Shown here: piece after piece, positions 53,426 to 62,034 of the stretch
How positions within the stretch are numbered: the first letter of the stretch is position 1
How the letters are laid out: every line of letters starts with the position of its first letter
Source of the DNA: Streptomyces sp. SID12488
GTDB taxonomy: Bacteria; Actinomycetota; Actinomycetes; Streptomycetales; Streptomycetaceae
Length of the DNA: 64,000 nt
Direction of reading: 5' to 3'
NCBI RefSeq assembly: GCF_010548275.1
Contig: NZ_JAAGLT010000017.1
Coordinates: 124,001-188,000 of the forward strand
The notes under the pieces: generated by a model
The model's input: only the letters and a program-made list of their open reading frames with translations
What the model was told of the DNA's origin: nothing
The model's database searches: none
Made by a program: the position numbers and the translations under genes

Positions 53426-53995
53426 ATGGAAACCGCAGCCGTACACGCCCGTCGTTCCCCGCACGGATCACCTCTGCCGGTGCGTGCCTCCGTCGCAGGT
53501 GAGATGGACGCGCCTCTGGCCGTCTTCGTCGGCAGACAGTTCGCTGCGGCCCTGTCCGAGGGGCTGCGGCGGTCCAGGGGCACGGGCCGACCGGACATCC
53601 CCGCTCCTGTTGTCCCCACGCCAGGCTCTCCGACGACACGGGAAGGCGATCTCCTCGGCGATCACGCCGGGGAGATCCTCGCCCGATTCGGCGCCCGGCT
53701 TCAGGGCGCGCCGGGCGTCACCGCCCCGGCACGGGGCCGCATCACCGACTGGGCACGGCAGGTGCTCGGCGCACGGGCGCCCACGGGGCCGGTACGTGTC
53801 GCTGCCACGGCCCCGTGGAAGGCCCTCGCGGGATCCCTGCTCATCGAGACGGCCGTGGACGTCCTGCCCGCCGGATCACCGGACGTCCCGGAGGCCATCG
53901 GCGCTCTCGCCCGTGCCGTACGCCTCACCGGCACGGGCGAGCCGCTCTCAGACGGCCGCGGACTCCCTGACCGGCGGAAGCAGGGATTCCAGTAG
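53426..53995 (+). CDS. hypothetical protein
   Basis: 189 residues, rich in Ala, Arg and Pro, with no signal peptide, membrane segment or motif that I recognise. Third codon positions lean to G/C, which supports coding. There is no clear ribosome-binding site, and its last 48 bases overlap the 3' end of the convergent second SARP gene. It starts 57 bases after the first SARP gene and could be co-transcribed. It might be spurious. Confidence 0.35.
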   Translation: METAAVHARRSPHGSPLPVRASVAGEMDAPLAVFVGRQFAAALSEGLRRSRGTGRPDIPAPVVPTPGSPTTREGDLLGDHAGEILARFGARLQGAPGVTAPARGRITDWARQVLGARAPTGPVRVAATAPWKALAGSLLIETAVDVLPAGSPDVPEAIGALARAVRLTGTGEPLSDGRGLPDRRKQGFQ

Positions 53996-56137
53996 CCCGT
54001 TGAGGGCGTCGCCGGGCTCCGGGGTGAGACTGATGGTCACCGTGCGCGGGCGGGCGGTGGCCCAGCCGGGGCGCCGCTCGGGCAGACGGGCGTCCGCGCC
54101 GACGACGTTGAGCAGCGGCACGTTGGCATGCGTCTGCGTCAGCTGCTCCACGACGTCCAGCAGCGCGTCGTCGGCGTACTGCAGGTCGTCCCAGATCACC
54201 ACCAGCGGCTGTTCGCGTGCGGCCCGCGCGAGGAAGGTCGTCCACGCGCGTAGCAGATCGCCGGGGACCGTCGTCGCGAACGCCGTGGGCCCCGGCCGGA
54301 GCAGCGAGGCGAGCGGCGCGTACAGGTCCCCTCCGGTGCCCGGGCCGCCGCCGAGCCGGTCGAGGGTGGCGCGCAGCCGCGTCGTCGCGTGAGCCTCGGG
54401 CCCGCTCGGATCGATGCCGCAGTACGCGGCCAGCATCTCCGCCGGCACCGACAGCGCGGAGCCCGGCCCGGGCGGCCGGACCGTGCCGGCCAGCACCCGT
54501 ACCCGTCCGCCGTGGCTTTCCTCGACCCGCCGCTGGAACTCCATGAGCAGCCGTGTCCTGGCCCGGCCCGAGTCGTCGATGAGTGTGATCAGATGCGCGG
54601 CCGAGCGCTGCTGTGTGCGCAGCAGCGTGTGCTGGGTGAGCTCCAGCTCACTGACCTGGTCGCCCGCGCCCGCCCAGCCGTGGGACGGCTCCGGGACATC
54701 ACCCTTCAGCAGGTGCAGTTCCCACGGGGCGACGGCCGAGGCGCAGGCACGACGGAACGTGGCCGCCCCCTTGCTGCGTAGGCGCGTCTCGTCGCAGACG
54801 TGGATCTCCCCGGCCTGTACGTCGGTGAGCATCGTCCGGCAGGTGTCGACCAGCCTGCCGCCGACCCACGGGGGCAGTACGTTCTGAGCGGGCGGGCGCG
54901 ACAGCAGAGCCTCGCCGGAGGCCACGGCCGCGTGCACGGTGAGTCCCCGTACGGCGGCCTGCGGTGGTGCGAGGGTCCCGGTGGGGACGCTGAGACTGTC
55001 GCGGACGGCCGCCGCGGTGCGGACGGCCCGCTCGGCGCCCTCGGCCGGGTCGGTCCCGGCGAACACGGCGAGCACCGTCGAGCCGAGCACGGCCGTGACC
55101 TGCCCGCCGTGCAGTTCGGCCTTCTCCCTGGCCACCTGCGTCAGGGCGTCGAGCACCCGGTCCCGGTCCTCGACCAGTACCCGGCCGAGTTCCTCGCCGA
55201 GGCGGAAGCGGAACATGACCACGCTGGCGGTGCGGGACTCGTGTGGGCCGGTTGGACAGGGGTCCTCTGCGGCGGAGTCGACGGCGGTGGAGTCGGTGGG
55301 CACGGCCGGGGAATGCGCGGGCGGGGTGGCCGGTGTGACGGTCACCGCCGCCCGGCCGCCCACCGCCTGCGGTGCGTCGAGCGACGGATCGTGGGTGAGG
55401 ATCGCCTGCTGCAACCGGTGCAGTTCGCGTCCGGGCTCCAGCCCGAGCCCGTCCACGAGGGCGGTGCGCACCCGGCCGAACACCGCCAGCGCCTCGGCCT
55501 GCCGTCCGCACCGGTACAGGGCCACCATGAGCTGCCCCGAAGCGCGTTCCCGCAGCGGTTCGGAGACAACGAGGTTCTCCAGGTCGCGCAGGACCAGCTG
55601 GTGCCGGCCACAGGCCAGGGCGGCCTCGAACAGATCCTCCATCACATCGAGCCGTCTGTTCTGCACGGCTGTCAGCTCCGGCCAGCAGATTCCCTCCTCC
55701 ACCAGGTCGGCGAGCACGGGCCCGCGCCACAGCGACAGCGCCTCGCCGAGGGACTCGTGCGCGGTCTCCACCTGCCCCGCCGTCAGGGCCGACCGGCCTG
55801 TCGCCACCCGCTGCCGGTAGTCGAGCAGGTCGACGTACTGCGGCGGTACGCGCAGCAGATAGCCGGGCGGGCGGGTCAGCAGCTCGGGGCTGCGCTCGGA
55901 CCGTGGAGGCCGCGCCAGCACACCGCGCAGCTTCCAGACGGCGTTCTGCAGGATCTTGCGTGCGGTCATGGGCGCCATGTCGTCGGACCACAGGGCCGAC
56001 AGCAACTGGCTGGTGGACACCACTTGGTTCGCGTGCAGCAGGAGATACGCCAGCACCGCGCGCTGTCTGCGCCCGCCCAGGTCGACCAGGCCCTCCTCGT
56101 TCTCGACTTCCAGTGGCCCCAGTAATCGGAACTGCAT
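53948..56137 (-). CDS. PimR-like SARP regulator with cyclase-homology domain and degenerate P-loop
   Basis: 729 residues from the ATG at 56137 (GGGGAG site). The layout matches the SARP at 50999-53368: winged helix (MQFRLLGPLEVENEEG), BTAD (to LGLEPGRELHRLQQAIL), linker, cyclase-like domain (VVMFRFRLGEELGRVL, GGQVTAVLGSTVLAVFAG) and an AAA remnant. The expected Walker A reads LIDDSGRARTRLL, lacking the GxxGxGK core, whereas the Walker B region (LVVIWDDLQYADDALLD) remains. It may have lost ATP binding. Two related but diverged activators in one cluster suggest heteromeric or sequential control. Confidence 0.88.
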   Translation of the reverse strand: MQFRLLGPLEVENEEGLVDLGGRRQRAVLAYLLLHANQVVSTSQLLSALWSDDMAPMTARKILQNAVWKLRGVLARPPRSERSPELLTRPPGYLLRVPPQYVDLLDYRQRVATGRSALTAGQVETAHESLGEALSLWRGPVLADLVEEGICWPELTAVQNRRLDVMEDLFEAALACGRHQLVLRDLENLVVSEPLRERASGQLMVALYRCGRQAEALAVFGRVRTALVDGLGLEPGRELHRLQQAILTHDPSLDAPQAVGGRAAVTVTPATPPAHSPAVPTDSTAVDSAAEDPCPTGPHESRTASVVMFRFRLGEELGRVLVEDRDRVLDALTQVAREKAELHGGQVTAVLGSTVLAVFAGTDPAEGAERAVRTAAAVRDSLSVPTGTLAPPQAAVRGLTVHAAVASGEALLSRPPAQNVLPPWVGGRLVDTCRTMLTDVQAGEIHVCDETRLRSKGAATFRRACASAVAPWELHLLKGDVPEPSHGWAGAGDQVSELELTQHTLLRTQQRSAAHLITLIDDSGRARTRLLMEFQRRVEESHGGRVRVLAGTVRPPGPGSALSVPAEMLAAYCGIDPSGPEAHATTRLRATLDRLGGGPGTGGDLYAPLASLLRPGPTAFATTVPGDLLRAWTTFLARAAREQPLVVIWDDLQYADDALLDVVEQLTQTHANVPLLNVVGADARLPERRPGWATARPRTVTISLTPEPGDALNGLLESLLPPVRESAAV

Positions 56138-56281
56138 GAACTCCCCGTTTCCGCTCGCTCCAGCGTGGTGCTCTGCCGGGACCGGTGTACCGCGTGACGG
56201 CGCTGTCGGCGCTTTCCGTTTCCCGTACTGCTCCCGGTCGCACGTGCCTGTCCTGGTCTCGACCCGCACGTGTCCGGAGTG

Positions 56282-56328
56282 CCCTGGGTCCGTACGCCGG
56301 TGGGGGGAGGCGGCGTACTCACCCAGGG
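56282..56328. terminator. terminator downstream of the aminotransferase gene
   Basis: Two-part hairpin: CCCTGGGT and GTACGCCG on the left pair with CGGCGTAC and ACCCAGGG on the right, with a 2-nt internal bulge and an 11-nt loop, just after the minus-strand stop at 56334. Confidence 0.7.
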
Positions 56329-56333
56329 GTTGG

Positions 56334-57935
56334 TCAGCGGCCCGCGGCGGTGAGCTCGTCGCCGGCCTGTTTCCGCAACAGTGTGCACACATCACGCAGC
56401 CCGGCGTACAGCTGCTCCAGTTCGGTGTCCGTGACATGGATCGACGGCTCGAACCGCAGCGTGCCGACCGCGCTGGCCGTCGGGAAGGTCCGCACTCGGT
56501 GTCGGCGCAGCAGATGGCCCGCCAGGAAATAGCCGAACAGACCGCTGCCCGCGATCTCACGCAGTTCGGGCGACGACGCGTCGGACTGGTCACGGAATTC
56601 CAGGCCCTGCATCAGCCCGCGACCGCGCACGTCCAGCACGACGTCCGGGAACTCCGCCCGCACCGCGTCGAGTTTGGCGTGCAGCGCCGCACCGCGTTCC
56701 TCGGCCTGCCGGTACGCGGCTCCGCCGTCCCTTTCCAGAAGATCCAGGACGCGTAGCGCGATGTGGCAGGAGAAGCTGTCCTTCGCGAATGTTGAACTGT
56801 GCACGACCTCGAAATCCCGGCGATAGCGCTTCTCGCGCACCAGCATCACGGACGCCTTCGCGATGCCTCCGCCGAGTGTCTTGGCGAGGGTGTAGTAGTC
56901 ACCACGCAGGCCGATCCGGGAACTGGCGAGCAGTGTGCCCGTCCTGCCCATTCCGCTCTGGATCTCGTCGACGACGAGCGGGCAGTCGATCGCGGCGCAG
57001 AACTCCTGGATCTCCCGGGCGAATTCGGGGGAGAGGACCCGAATTCCCCCCTCGCCCTGGATGGGTTCGACCAGGAAGGCGCAGAACACGGGAAACTCGT
57101 GTTCCGTCACCGTGATCCTTCCGCCCTCCCCGCTCAGACCGAGCAGGACCCGGCGCTCCCGTGCGTGCACGTCGCGCAGCGCCTCGGGTCCGTCCTGCGG
57201 AACGAACCGGGCCTGGGCCGCGAGGGACTTGAAGGGCAGCCGGTAGCTCTCGTTGTGGGTCAGCTGCACACTGCCGGCCAGTTTGCCGTGGAAGCCACCC
57301 TCAAGCGCGAGGAACAGCGGTGGTGCCGCGACGGTCTCGCTGTTGCGGCGCCTGATCTCCGCCTCCAGGAGGCGGAAGGCATCGTTGTCGTCGGCCGCGA
57401 GGGCGACCCCGAGGCGTGCGGCCTCCTCGCCATGGACGGTGGCGGCATTCTCCGCGACAGCGGTGCGCGCCGCGTCGAGTTCGGCGTCGACCGTGTCGAG
57501 CAGCACGGAGACCCGTAGACCCCGGTCAAGTTCCGCGTGCTTGACGGCGGCTTCCACCGATTCCGCGCCACTGTTGCCGAATATGGCGTAATAAGGCTCG
57601 TCGTCGGAGAGTTCACGCGCGATGATGCGGTTCAGTTCGGCGGCCAGCCGGTTGGCGTACGGGTGGCGTGAGAACTGGGCGTGGATCGGCGTCTGTTCGG
57701 CGAGCAGATCCCTGGCGTATGCGGTGATCTCCGGGTGGTTGTGGCCGAGCAGCACCGAACCGTATCCGCCGGCGAAGTCCGCGACCGGGATCTCGGTTCC
57801 GTCCTCGTCGCGCATGTACAGGGTGTTCGCCTCCGCCCGAACGTATTCGACGGCCAGTCCGGCCATGTCGAGTATCTGGCGCAGATAAGGCTCGGCGAGT
57901 TCGGGTTCGGCGGCGGTGGTGAAGTTTTCATTCAT
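56334..57935 (-). CDS. class III pyridoxal-phosphate aminotransferase
   Basis: 533 residues, longer than the usual 420-450. The fold-type I core is clear: DFAGGYGSVLLGHNHPEI, YYAIFGNSGAESVEAAVKHA, the cofactor aspartate in CPLVVDEIQSGMGRTG and the Schiff-base lysine in YYTLAKTLGGGIAK. Insertions lie between the N-terminal part and the helix that holds the cofactor phosphate (about residues 110-200). It moves an amino group onto an aldehyde or ketone, possibly a carrier-bound or released intermediate of the metabolite pathway. The ATG at 57935 has no good ribosome-binding site and lies only 20 bases from SARP-type repeats, so a leaderless mRNA is possible. Confidence 0.9.
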   Translation of the reverse strand: MNENFTTAAEPELAEPYLRQILDMAGLAVEYVRAEANTLYMRDEDGTEIPVADFAGGYGSVLLGHNHPEITAYARDLLAEQTPIHAQFSRHPYANRLAAELNRIIARELSDDEPYYAIFGNSGAESVEAAVKHAELDRGLRVSVLLDTVDAELDAARTAVAENAATVHGEEAARLGVALAADDNDAFRLLEAEIRRRNSETVAAPPLFLALEGGFHGKLAGSVQLTHNESYRLPFKSLAAQARFVPQDGPEALRDVHARERRVLLGLSGEGGRITVTEHEFPVFCAFLVEPIQGEGGIRVLSPEFAREIQEFCAAIDCPLVVDEIQSGMGRTGTLLASSRIGLRGDYYTLAKTLGGGIAKASVMLVREKRYRRDFEVVHSSTFAKDSFSCHIALRVLDLLERDGGAAYRQAEERGAALHAKLDAVRAEFPDVVLDVRGRGLMQGLEFRDQSDASSPELREIAGSGLFGYFLAGHLLRRHRVRTFPTASAVGTLRFEPSIHVTDTELEQLYAGLRDVCTLLRKQAGDELTAAGR

Positions 57936-57954
57936 GTCTTCAGGGTCCGGTGAC

Positions 57955-57983
57955 AAGGTCAACGTTCGGTCACTGGAAGGTCA
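57955..57983. promoter_or_regulatory. SARP-type direct repeats (three heptads, 11-bp period)
   Basis: AAGGTCA at 57955-57961, TCGGTCA at 57966-57972 and AAGGTCA at 57977-57983, each separated by 4 bp. This is the arrangement bound by SARP activators. It sits between the divergent aminotransferase and flavin reductase genes. Confidence 0.65.
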
Positions 57984-58124
57984 TTGGTCATGCCCCGGCA
58001 CAGGCGGTACGGCGGTTACCCGGCCGTGGGAGAACCGCGAGACGTCCCGGTTACGTTGTTTGCGCCGGCCGCCCTTCAGCGCGGACGGCACTGACGTGTC
58101 CCGTGTGACCCATCGGAGAGTGGC

Positions 58125-58670
58125 ATGAATTCCGCGTCCGTCGAACTCGATCACGCTGCCATGCGTTCCGCTCACGGGCCGGTGCGGCCGGACCGGCTTC
58201 GCGAGGTGATGTCCCGCTTCGCCACGGGCGTCACGGTACTCACCGTGGGTGGGGAGCACCTCCACGCCATGACGGCGAACGCCTTCAGCTCGGTTTCCCT
58301 CGACCCGCCGTCCGTCCTGTGCGGCATCGGCCACAGCGCGGTCATGCACGGTGCGCTGACCGGTGCCGGGCACTTCGCCGTGAACATACTCGGTGCTCAC
58401 CAGGAGGCGCTCGCCCGGCACTTCGCCGACAAGAGCCGCGTCCTGGGTGCCGCGCAGTTCGAGCAGGTGGACTGGCGGGCCGGCGAGCACACCGGGGCAC
58501 CGCTGCTCGACGACTCGGTGGCGTGGCTGGAGTGCGACCTCACGGAGGCGCACTCGTTCGGCGATCACACCATCTTCATCGGTACGGTGCTGGCGGCGGG
58601 CCAGGGCGCGGCGGGCGACGAGCTGCTGTTCGTCAACGGCCGCTTCGGGAAACCGGCCATCGTCTCCTGA
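58125..58670 (+). CDS. flavin reductase (HpaC/ActVB-like)
   Basis: 181 residues of the FMN-binding split-barrel reductase family: RFATGVTVLTVGGEH, MTANAFSSVSLDPPSVLCGI, HFAVNILGAHQEALARHFAD and the C-terminal LLFVNGRFGKP. It uses NAD(P)H to make free reduced FMN or FAD for a two-component monooxygenase. The likely partners are the two acyl-CoA-dehydrogenase-fold oxygenases at 58760 and 63500. It is divergent from the aminotransferase gene and shares the SARP-type repeats, and it is convergent with the oxygenase gene downstream. Confidence 0.92.
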   Translation: MNSASVELDHAAMRSAHGPVRPDRLREVMSRFATGVTVLTVGGEHLHAMTANAFSSVSLDPPSVLCGIGHSAVMHGALTGAGHFAVNILGAHQEALARHFADKSRVLGAAQFEQVDWRAGEHTGAPLLDDSVAWLECDLTEAHSFGDHTIFIGTVLAAGQGAAGDELLFVNGRFGKPAIVS

Positions 58671-58678
58671 CCGGTGGG

Positions 58679-58727
58679 CGCGACAGGGCGGCACCACCGT
58701 GCAGACCGGTGGTGCCGCCCTGTCGCG
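58679..58727. terminator. very strong bidirectional terminator
   Basis: A perfect 21-bp stem (58679-58699 with 58707-58727) with a 7-nt loop, between the convergent flavin reductase and oxygenase genes. Confidence 0.9.
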
Positions 58728-58759
58728 CGTTCCGGCCCGCCCCCGGCGGCGGGCCGCCG

Positions 58760-59935
58760 TCAGAGGAAGTACGTACCCGGTTCCATGCCGACCAGGACGC
58801 GTCCCTGAACCTCCAGGTTCACGTCGATCTGGGCGAGTGCGTGCAGTGAGAAGCCCTGGATGTCGCGGTGGAAGCGCTGGATGTGGACATCGCGTCGGAT
58901 GACGGAGCCTCCGCTGGCGTTGAACAGGATCTCCACGGCCTCCTTGGCGAGTTGGGCGGCGAACGCGGTCTGGCCGCGCACGATCGCCTTCTCCTCGTCG
59001 GTGGGCTGCTCGCCCGCGTCGGCCCGGTTCTGCAGCAGCGTGAGCCAGCGCGTCGACAGTGCCTCGGCGGCGTCGATCTTGTTGGCGGCGGTGGCCACCT
59101 GGATCTGGGTGAGCGGGTGCAGCTTCTGGTCGGTCCAGTCGGTGTACGTGATCCCCCGGCCGGGCAGCCGGTCGAGGAACAGCTCGTACGCACCACGCGC
59201 GATACCGACGAACGCGCCGGCGACGCCGGAGAGCACGTAGGCGAGCAGCCCGTAGTTGCGGCCGGTGGCACCGGTGTTGGAGCGGTCGCCGGTCGCGCTG
59301 ACCATGACCTCCTCCAGGGAGACCACGCGGTGGGCGGGAACGAACACGTCCCTGGCGGTGGTCGTGCAGCTGCCGGTGGCGGCTCCCGCGCTGACGTGCC
59401 AGTCGTCGGTGACGTCCAGTTCGGAGACCGGCACCATGGCGACGAGCTCCTCGGTGGTTCCGTCGGGACGCTCCACCATCGCGGCGAGCAGGTCCCAGTC
59501 AGACCCGCGGACACCTGAGTTGTACCGCCAGGTGCCGCTCAGGCGGTAGCCGCCGTCCGCCGGTACGAGGGTGCCGGTGGGCGCGAAAACGATGGACACG
59601 CGTGTGTTGCCGCCGGCGAAGACCTCCTCCTGCGCCCGGTCGGGGTAGAGAGAGGCGCACCAGGTGCTGGTGAGCCACACCATGGTCAGCCATCCGGTGG
59701 ACGGGCAGCCGCGCGCGACCTCCGCGATCACCCTGAACTGATCGGCCACACCGAGGTCCAGCCCGCCATGGGCCCGGGGCACCGCGGTGCGGAACACTCC
59801 GGCCTTGTCGAGCAGTTCGATGTTCTCGTCGGGGATCCACCGCTGGGCCTCGGCGTCCGCGCCGTTCGCGCGCAGAGTGGGGACGATGTCGCGCACGGCG
59901 TCCAGAACGGACGTCAGTTCTTCCTGGTCGGTCAC
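58760..59935 (-). CDS. flavin-dependent monooxygenase of the acyl-CoA dehydrogenase fold (group D)
   Basis: 391 residues from the GTG at 59935 (AAGGAG site; an ATG 18 bases upstream is weaker). Motifs: LLDKAGVFRTAVPRAHGGLD, STGWLTMVWLTSTWCASLYP, IVFAPTGTLVPADGGYRLSG and a C-terminal FHRDIQGFSLHALAQID. These match two-component oxygenases such as HsaA, ActVA-ORF5 or amino-sugar N-oxygenases rather than true dehydrogenases. It uses reduced flavin from the partner reductase to hydroxylate an aromatic or amino substrate. It is clearly paralogous to the gene starting at 63500. Substrate unknown. Confidence 0.87.
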   Translation of the reverse strand: MTDQEELTSVLDAVRDIVPTLRANGADAEAQRWIPDENIELLDKAGVFRTAVPRAHGGLDLGVADQFRVIAEVARGCPSTGWLTMVWLTSTWCASLYPDRAQEEVFAGGNTRVSIVFAPTGTLVPADGGYRLSGTWRYNSGVRGSDWDLLAAMVERPDGTTEELVAMVPVSELDVTDDWHVSAGAATGSCTTTARDVFVPAHRVVSLEEVMVSATGDRSNTGATGRNYGLLAYVLSGVAGAFVGIARGAYELFLDRLPGRGITYTDWTDQKLHPLTQIQVATAANKIDAAEALSTRWLTLLQNRADAGEQPTDEEKAIVRGQTAFAAQLAKEAVEILFNASGGSVIRRDVHIQRFHRDIQGFSLHALAQIDVNLEVQGRVLVGMEPGTYFL

Positions 59936-59972
59936 TGTGTCTCCTTGGTCCATCGGGGGTTTCCGGCATGGC

Positions 59973-60002
59973 GGAGCCCCCCTGGCGCGCCAGGGGGGCT
60001 CC
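59973..60002. terminator. perfect 30-bp palindrome, terminator of the SnoaL-like gene
   Basis: Two 15-bp arms (59973-59987 and 59988-60002) with no spacer, just after the stop of the minus-strand gene at 60012 and before the oxygenase start. Confidence 0.8.
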
Positions 60003-60011
60003 CGTTCGGAT

Positions 60012-60449
60012 CTAGTCGGCGACGAGGCCGCTGGAGGCCACCGGGCGGTCGATGGCCATCAGCCAGCGGCCGTCCTCGGTGCGGCGGAGCACGTCGGTGC
60101 AGTTGCCCTCCAGCCGGACCGGCTCGCCGTCGGGGCCCGTGGAGTCGATGGCGTACTCGACACCGATCAGCGCCACGTCTCCGGCGACGTACGAGTGGGT
60201 GACGGTCGCCTTGAGGGTCGGCTTGGCGGCCAGGAACTCCTTGAAGAACGTCAGCCGGGCCTCGCCCGTCAGGGGCTCTCCGGAGAAGTTCGATATCGAG
60301 TCGTCGAGGTAGAGGCTGTTGAACAGTGCGCCGTCACCCGAGTTGAACACCTGGATGAAGATCTCGTTCTGGGTGTCGGTGTCGGCGGTGAGGTCGGGGC
60401 GTGCCGGGTCGAAGTCGACGGTGAAGGACGTGGCTGACGTGGCTGACAT
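60012..60449 (-). CDS. SnoaL-like/NTF2-fold protein A
   Basis: 145 residues. The alpha+beta cone fold is suggested by NEIFIQVFNSGDGALFNSLY near the start, EARLTFFKEFLAAKPTLKAT in the middle, and a final strand region DVLRRTEDGRWLMAIDRP. Such small proteins serve as cyclases, hydroxylases or isomerases in polyketide and related pathways, or as scaffolds. ATG 60449 follows AAGGGAAG. It shares the EFLAAKP motif with the second SnoaL-like protein at 62035, so the two are probably paralogs. The reaction is unknown. Confidence 0.8.
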   Translation of the reverse strand: MSATSATSFTVDFDPARPDLTADTDTQNEIFIQVFNSGDGALFNSLYLDDSISNFSGEPLTGEARLTFFKEFLAAKPTLKATVTHSYVAGDVALIGVEYAIDSTGPDGEPVRLEGNCTDVLRRTEDGRWLMAIDRPVASSGLVAD

Positions 60450-60496
60450 GGCTTGGTGCTTCCCTTCTGGAAGGTGGATGGGTGACGCGTCGGTGG

Positions 60497-61927
60497 TCAT
60501 TCCTCGCCCGCTGCCTGCCGGGCGGCACGCATGCCGGACTCGATGGCGCCGTCGATGTAGCCGCTCCAGCCGTTGGCTATGTCACCGCTGGCGAAGGAGA
60601 GCCGCCCACTGGTGTGGGTGACATCGGGGTAGAGCTTCGTGAGCTGACCCGGCTTGCGGAACGCCCAGCCGCCGAGCGCGTAGGGGTCGCGGCCCCAGTC
60701 GTGCACCTTGACCCCGATGACGTCCAGGTTCACGCCGAGTTTCTGCACGGCGCTCTTGACCTGGGCGGTATTGGTGGGGTCCAAGGCGGGGTCGGTGCTG
60801 AAGGCGATGTACAGCATGCCCTCGGCCGTCTCCTTGAACGGCAGCAGCATGGGGATCGGTGATCCCCCCTCGGCACCCTGGCCGTAGACCCTGCCCGCTC
60901 CCTTGCGGGCGTGGATCCACAGCTTGACGGCGTTCTTCACGGCGACGCCCTGGCCCGAGGCGGTGGTGAGCGCCGCGGGCAGGGCCGGGGAGAACCTGAC
61001 CGTGTTCAGGGCGTTGACCGGCATCGCGACGACGACCGCCGAAGCGTTGTACTGCGTACCGGACTTGGTGGTCACGTACACGAGCGAGCCCGTGTCGGTG
61101 ACGGTGGCTACGGGCGAGCTGAGCCGGACGGTCGGTTTGGCCTCGTTGAGCATCGCGTCGAGCAGCGCCTTGGTGCCCTTGGCGATGCGCCAGCGCATGG
61201 TGTCGTTCCAGCCCTGGTTGGTGTGGCCGGACAGCGCCCACCACTGCGCGAACATCGTGAACGCGCCCATGGCGCTGGTGCCGCCGGAGTAGACCGCCGT
61301 CTGCCCGTTGACGAGGAGCTCCTCCGCGGGCGTGAGGGAGAGCTGGGTCAGGCGGTCACGCAGTGACAGCTTGTCCAGGTTCGCCAGCAGATCGTTCCGG
61401 AGCAGCGGCTGGAGGGGCTTCTCGAAGTACGTCTGCGAACCTTCGAACATGCGGTCGAAGATGGTGCCGATGCGGCCGAAGCCGTCCTCCGGCGTGAACT
61501 GCTTCGGGCCGCTCGGCGTCGGCAGCCAGGTGGTCGAGATCGGGTCGTCCTCCTCCAGCGCCAAGGAGTAGCGCTTGAGTTCGGGGCCCAGATAGGGCTG
61601 GGTCGGCTCGACCCAGGTACCGCCGCGCTCGATCAGCTGCCCGCCGTAGGTGTCGGTCCAGGTGCGGCCGCCGATGCGGTCGCGGGCCTCAAGGACGAGC
61701 ACCCGCTTCCCGCGGGCGCGCAGTTCGCGGGCCGCGGTGACGCCGGCGAAGCCCGCGCCGATGACGATGACGTCCCAGTCCGCCGCGGCCGCCGGGGCTG
61801 CCGTCGTGCCGCGGGAGGCGGCCGAGGCGACCGGGGCGAGGACGGGTACCGCTACGGCCGCCGCGCCGGCCGCCTTGATGAGGGTGCGGCGCGACGGCCG
61901 CTGCTGGCTGGTGGGTCCGGTGTGCAT
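60497..61927 (-). CDS. Tat-exported FAD-dependent amine oxidase
   Basis: 476 residues. A twin-arginine signal (SRRTLIKAAGAAAVAVPVLA) near the N-terminus supports the ATG at 61927; an in-frame ATG at 61990 would put the RR unusually far in. The FAD-binding motif is DVIVIGAGFAGVTAARELRA with LEARDRIGGRTW, and the C-terminal flavin-contact region is SGRLSFASGDIANGWSGYID. It oxidises a primary or secondary amine to an imine, releasing hydrogen peroxide. With an aminotransferase in the same cluster, the substrate may carry the amine installed by that enzyme. Export of a pathway oxidase would be a late-stage step. Confidence 0.88.
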   Translation of the reverse strand: MHTGPTSQQRPSRRTLIKAAGAAAVAVPVLAPVASAASRGTTAAPAAAADWDVIVIGAGFAGVTAARELRARGKRVLVLEARDRIGGRTWTDTYGGQLIERGGTWVEPTQPYLGPELKRYSLALEEDDPISTTWLPTPSGPKQFTPEDGFGRIGTIFDRMFEGSQTYFEKPLQPLLRNDLLANLDKLSLRDRLTQLSLTPAEELLVNGQTAVYSGGTSAMGAFTMFAQWWALSGHTNQGWNDTMRWRIAKGTKALLDAMLNEAKPTVRLSSPVATVTDTGSLVYVTTKSGTQYNASAVVVAMPVNALNTVRFSPALPAALTTASGQGVAVKNAVKLWIHARKGAGRVYGQGAEGGSPIPMLLPFKETAEGMLYIAFSTDPALDPTNTAQVKSAVQKLGVNLDVIGVKVHDWGRDPYALGGWAFRKPGQLTKLYPDVTHTSGRLSFASGDIANGWSGYIDGAIESGMRAARQAAGEE

Positions 61928-62034
61928 GGTGCTGTGTGTCCCCCGTGTACTCGATGCCGGCCCGCCGGGCGGACCTGACATGTCATTCATGATCGGATGT
62001 GCCTTCGGGTCTGGGCGTGTCGGCGTCGCGCCGG

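Noticed and set aside
58760..59935. True acyl-CoA dehydrogenase of fatty-acid oxidation
   Set aside because: Nearby flavin reductase, a paralog in the same cluster and the HsaA/ActVA-like motifs fit a reduced-flavin monooxygenase better.
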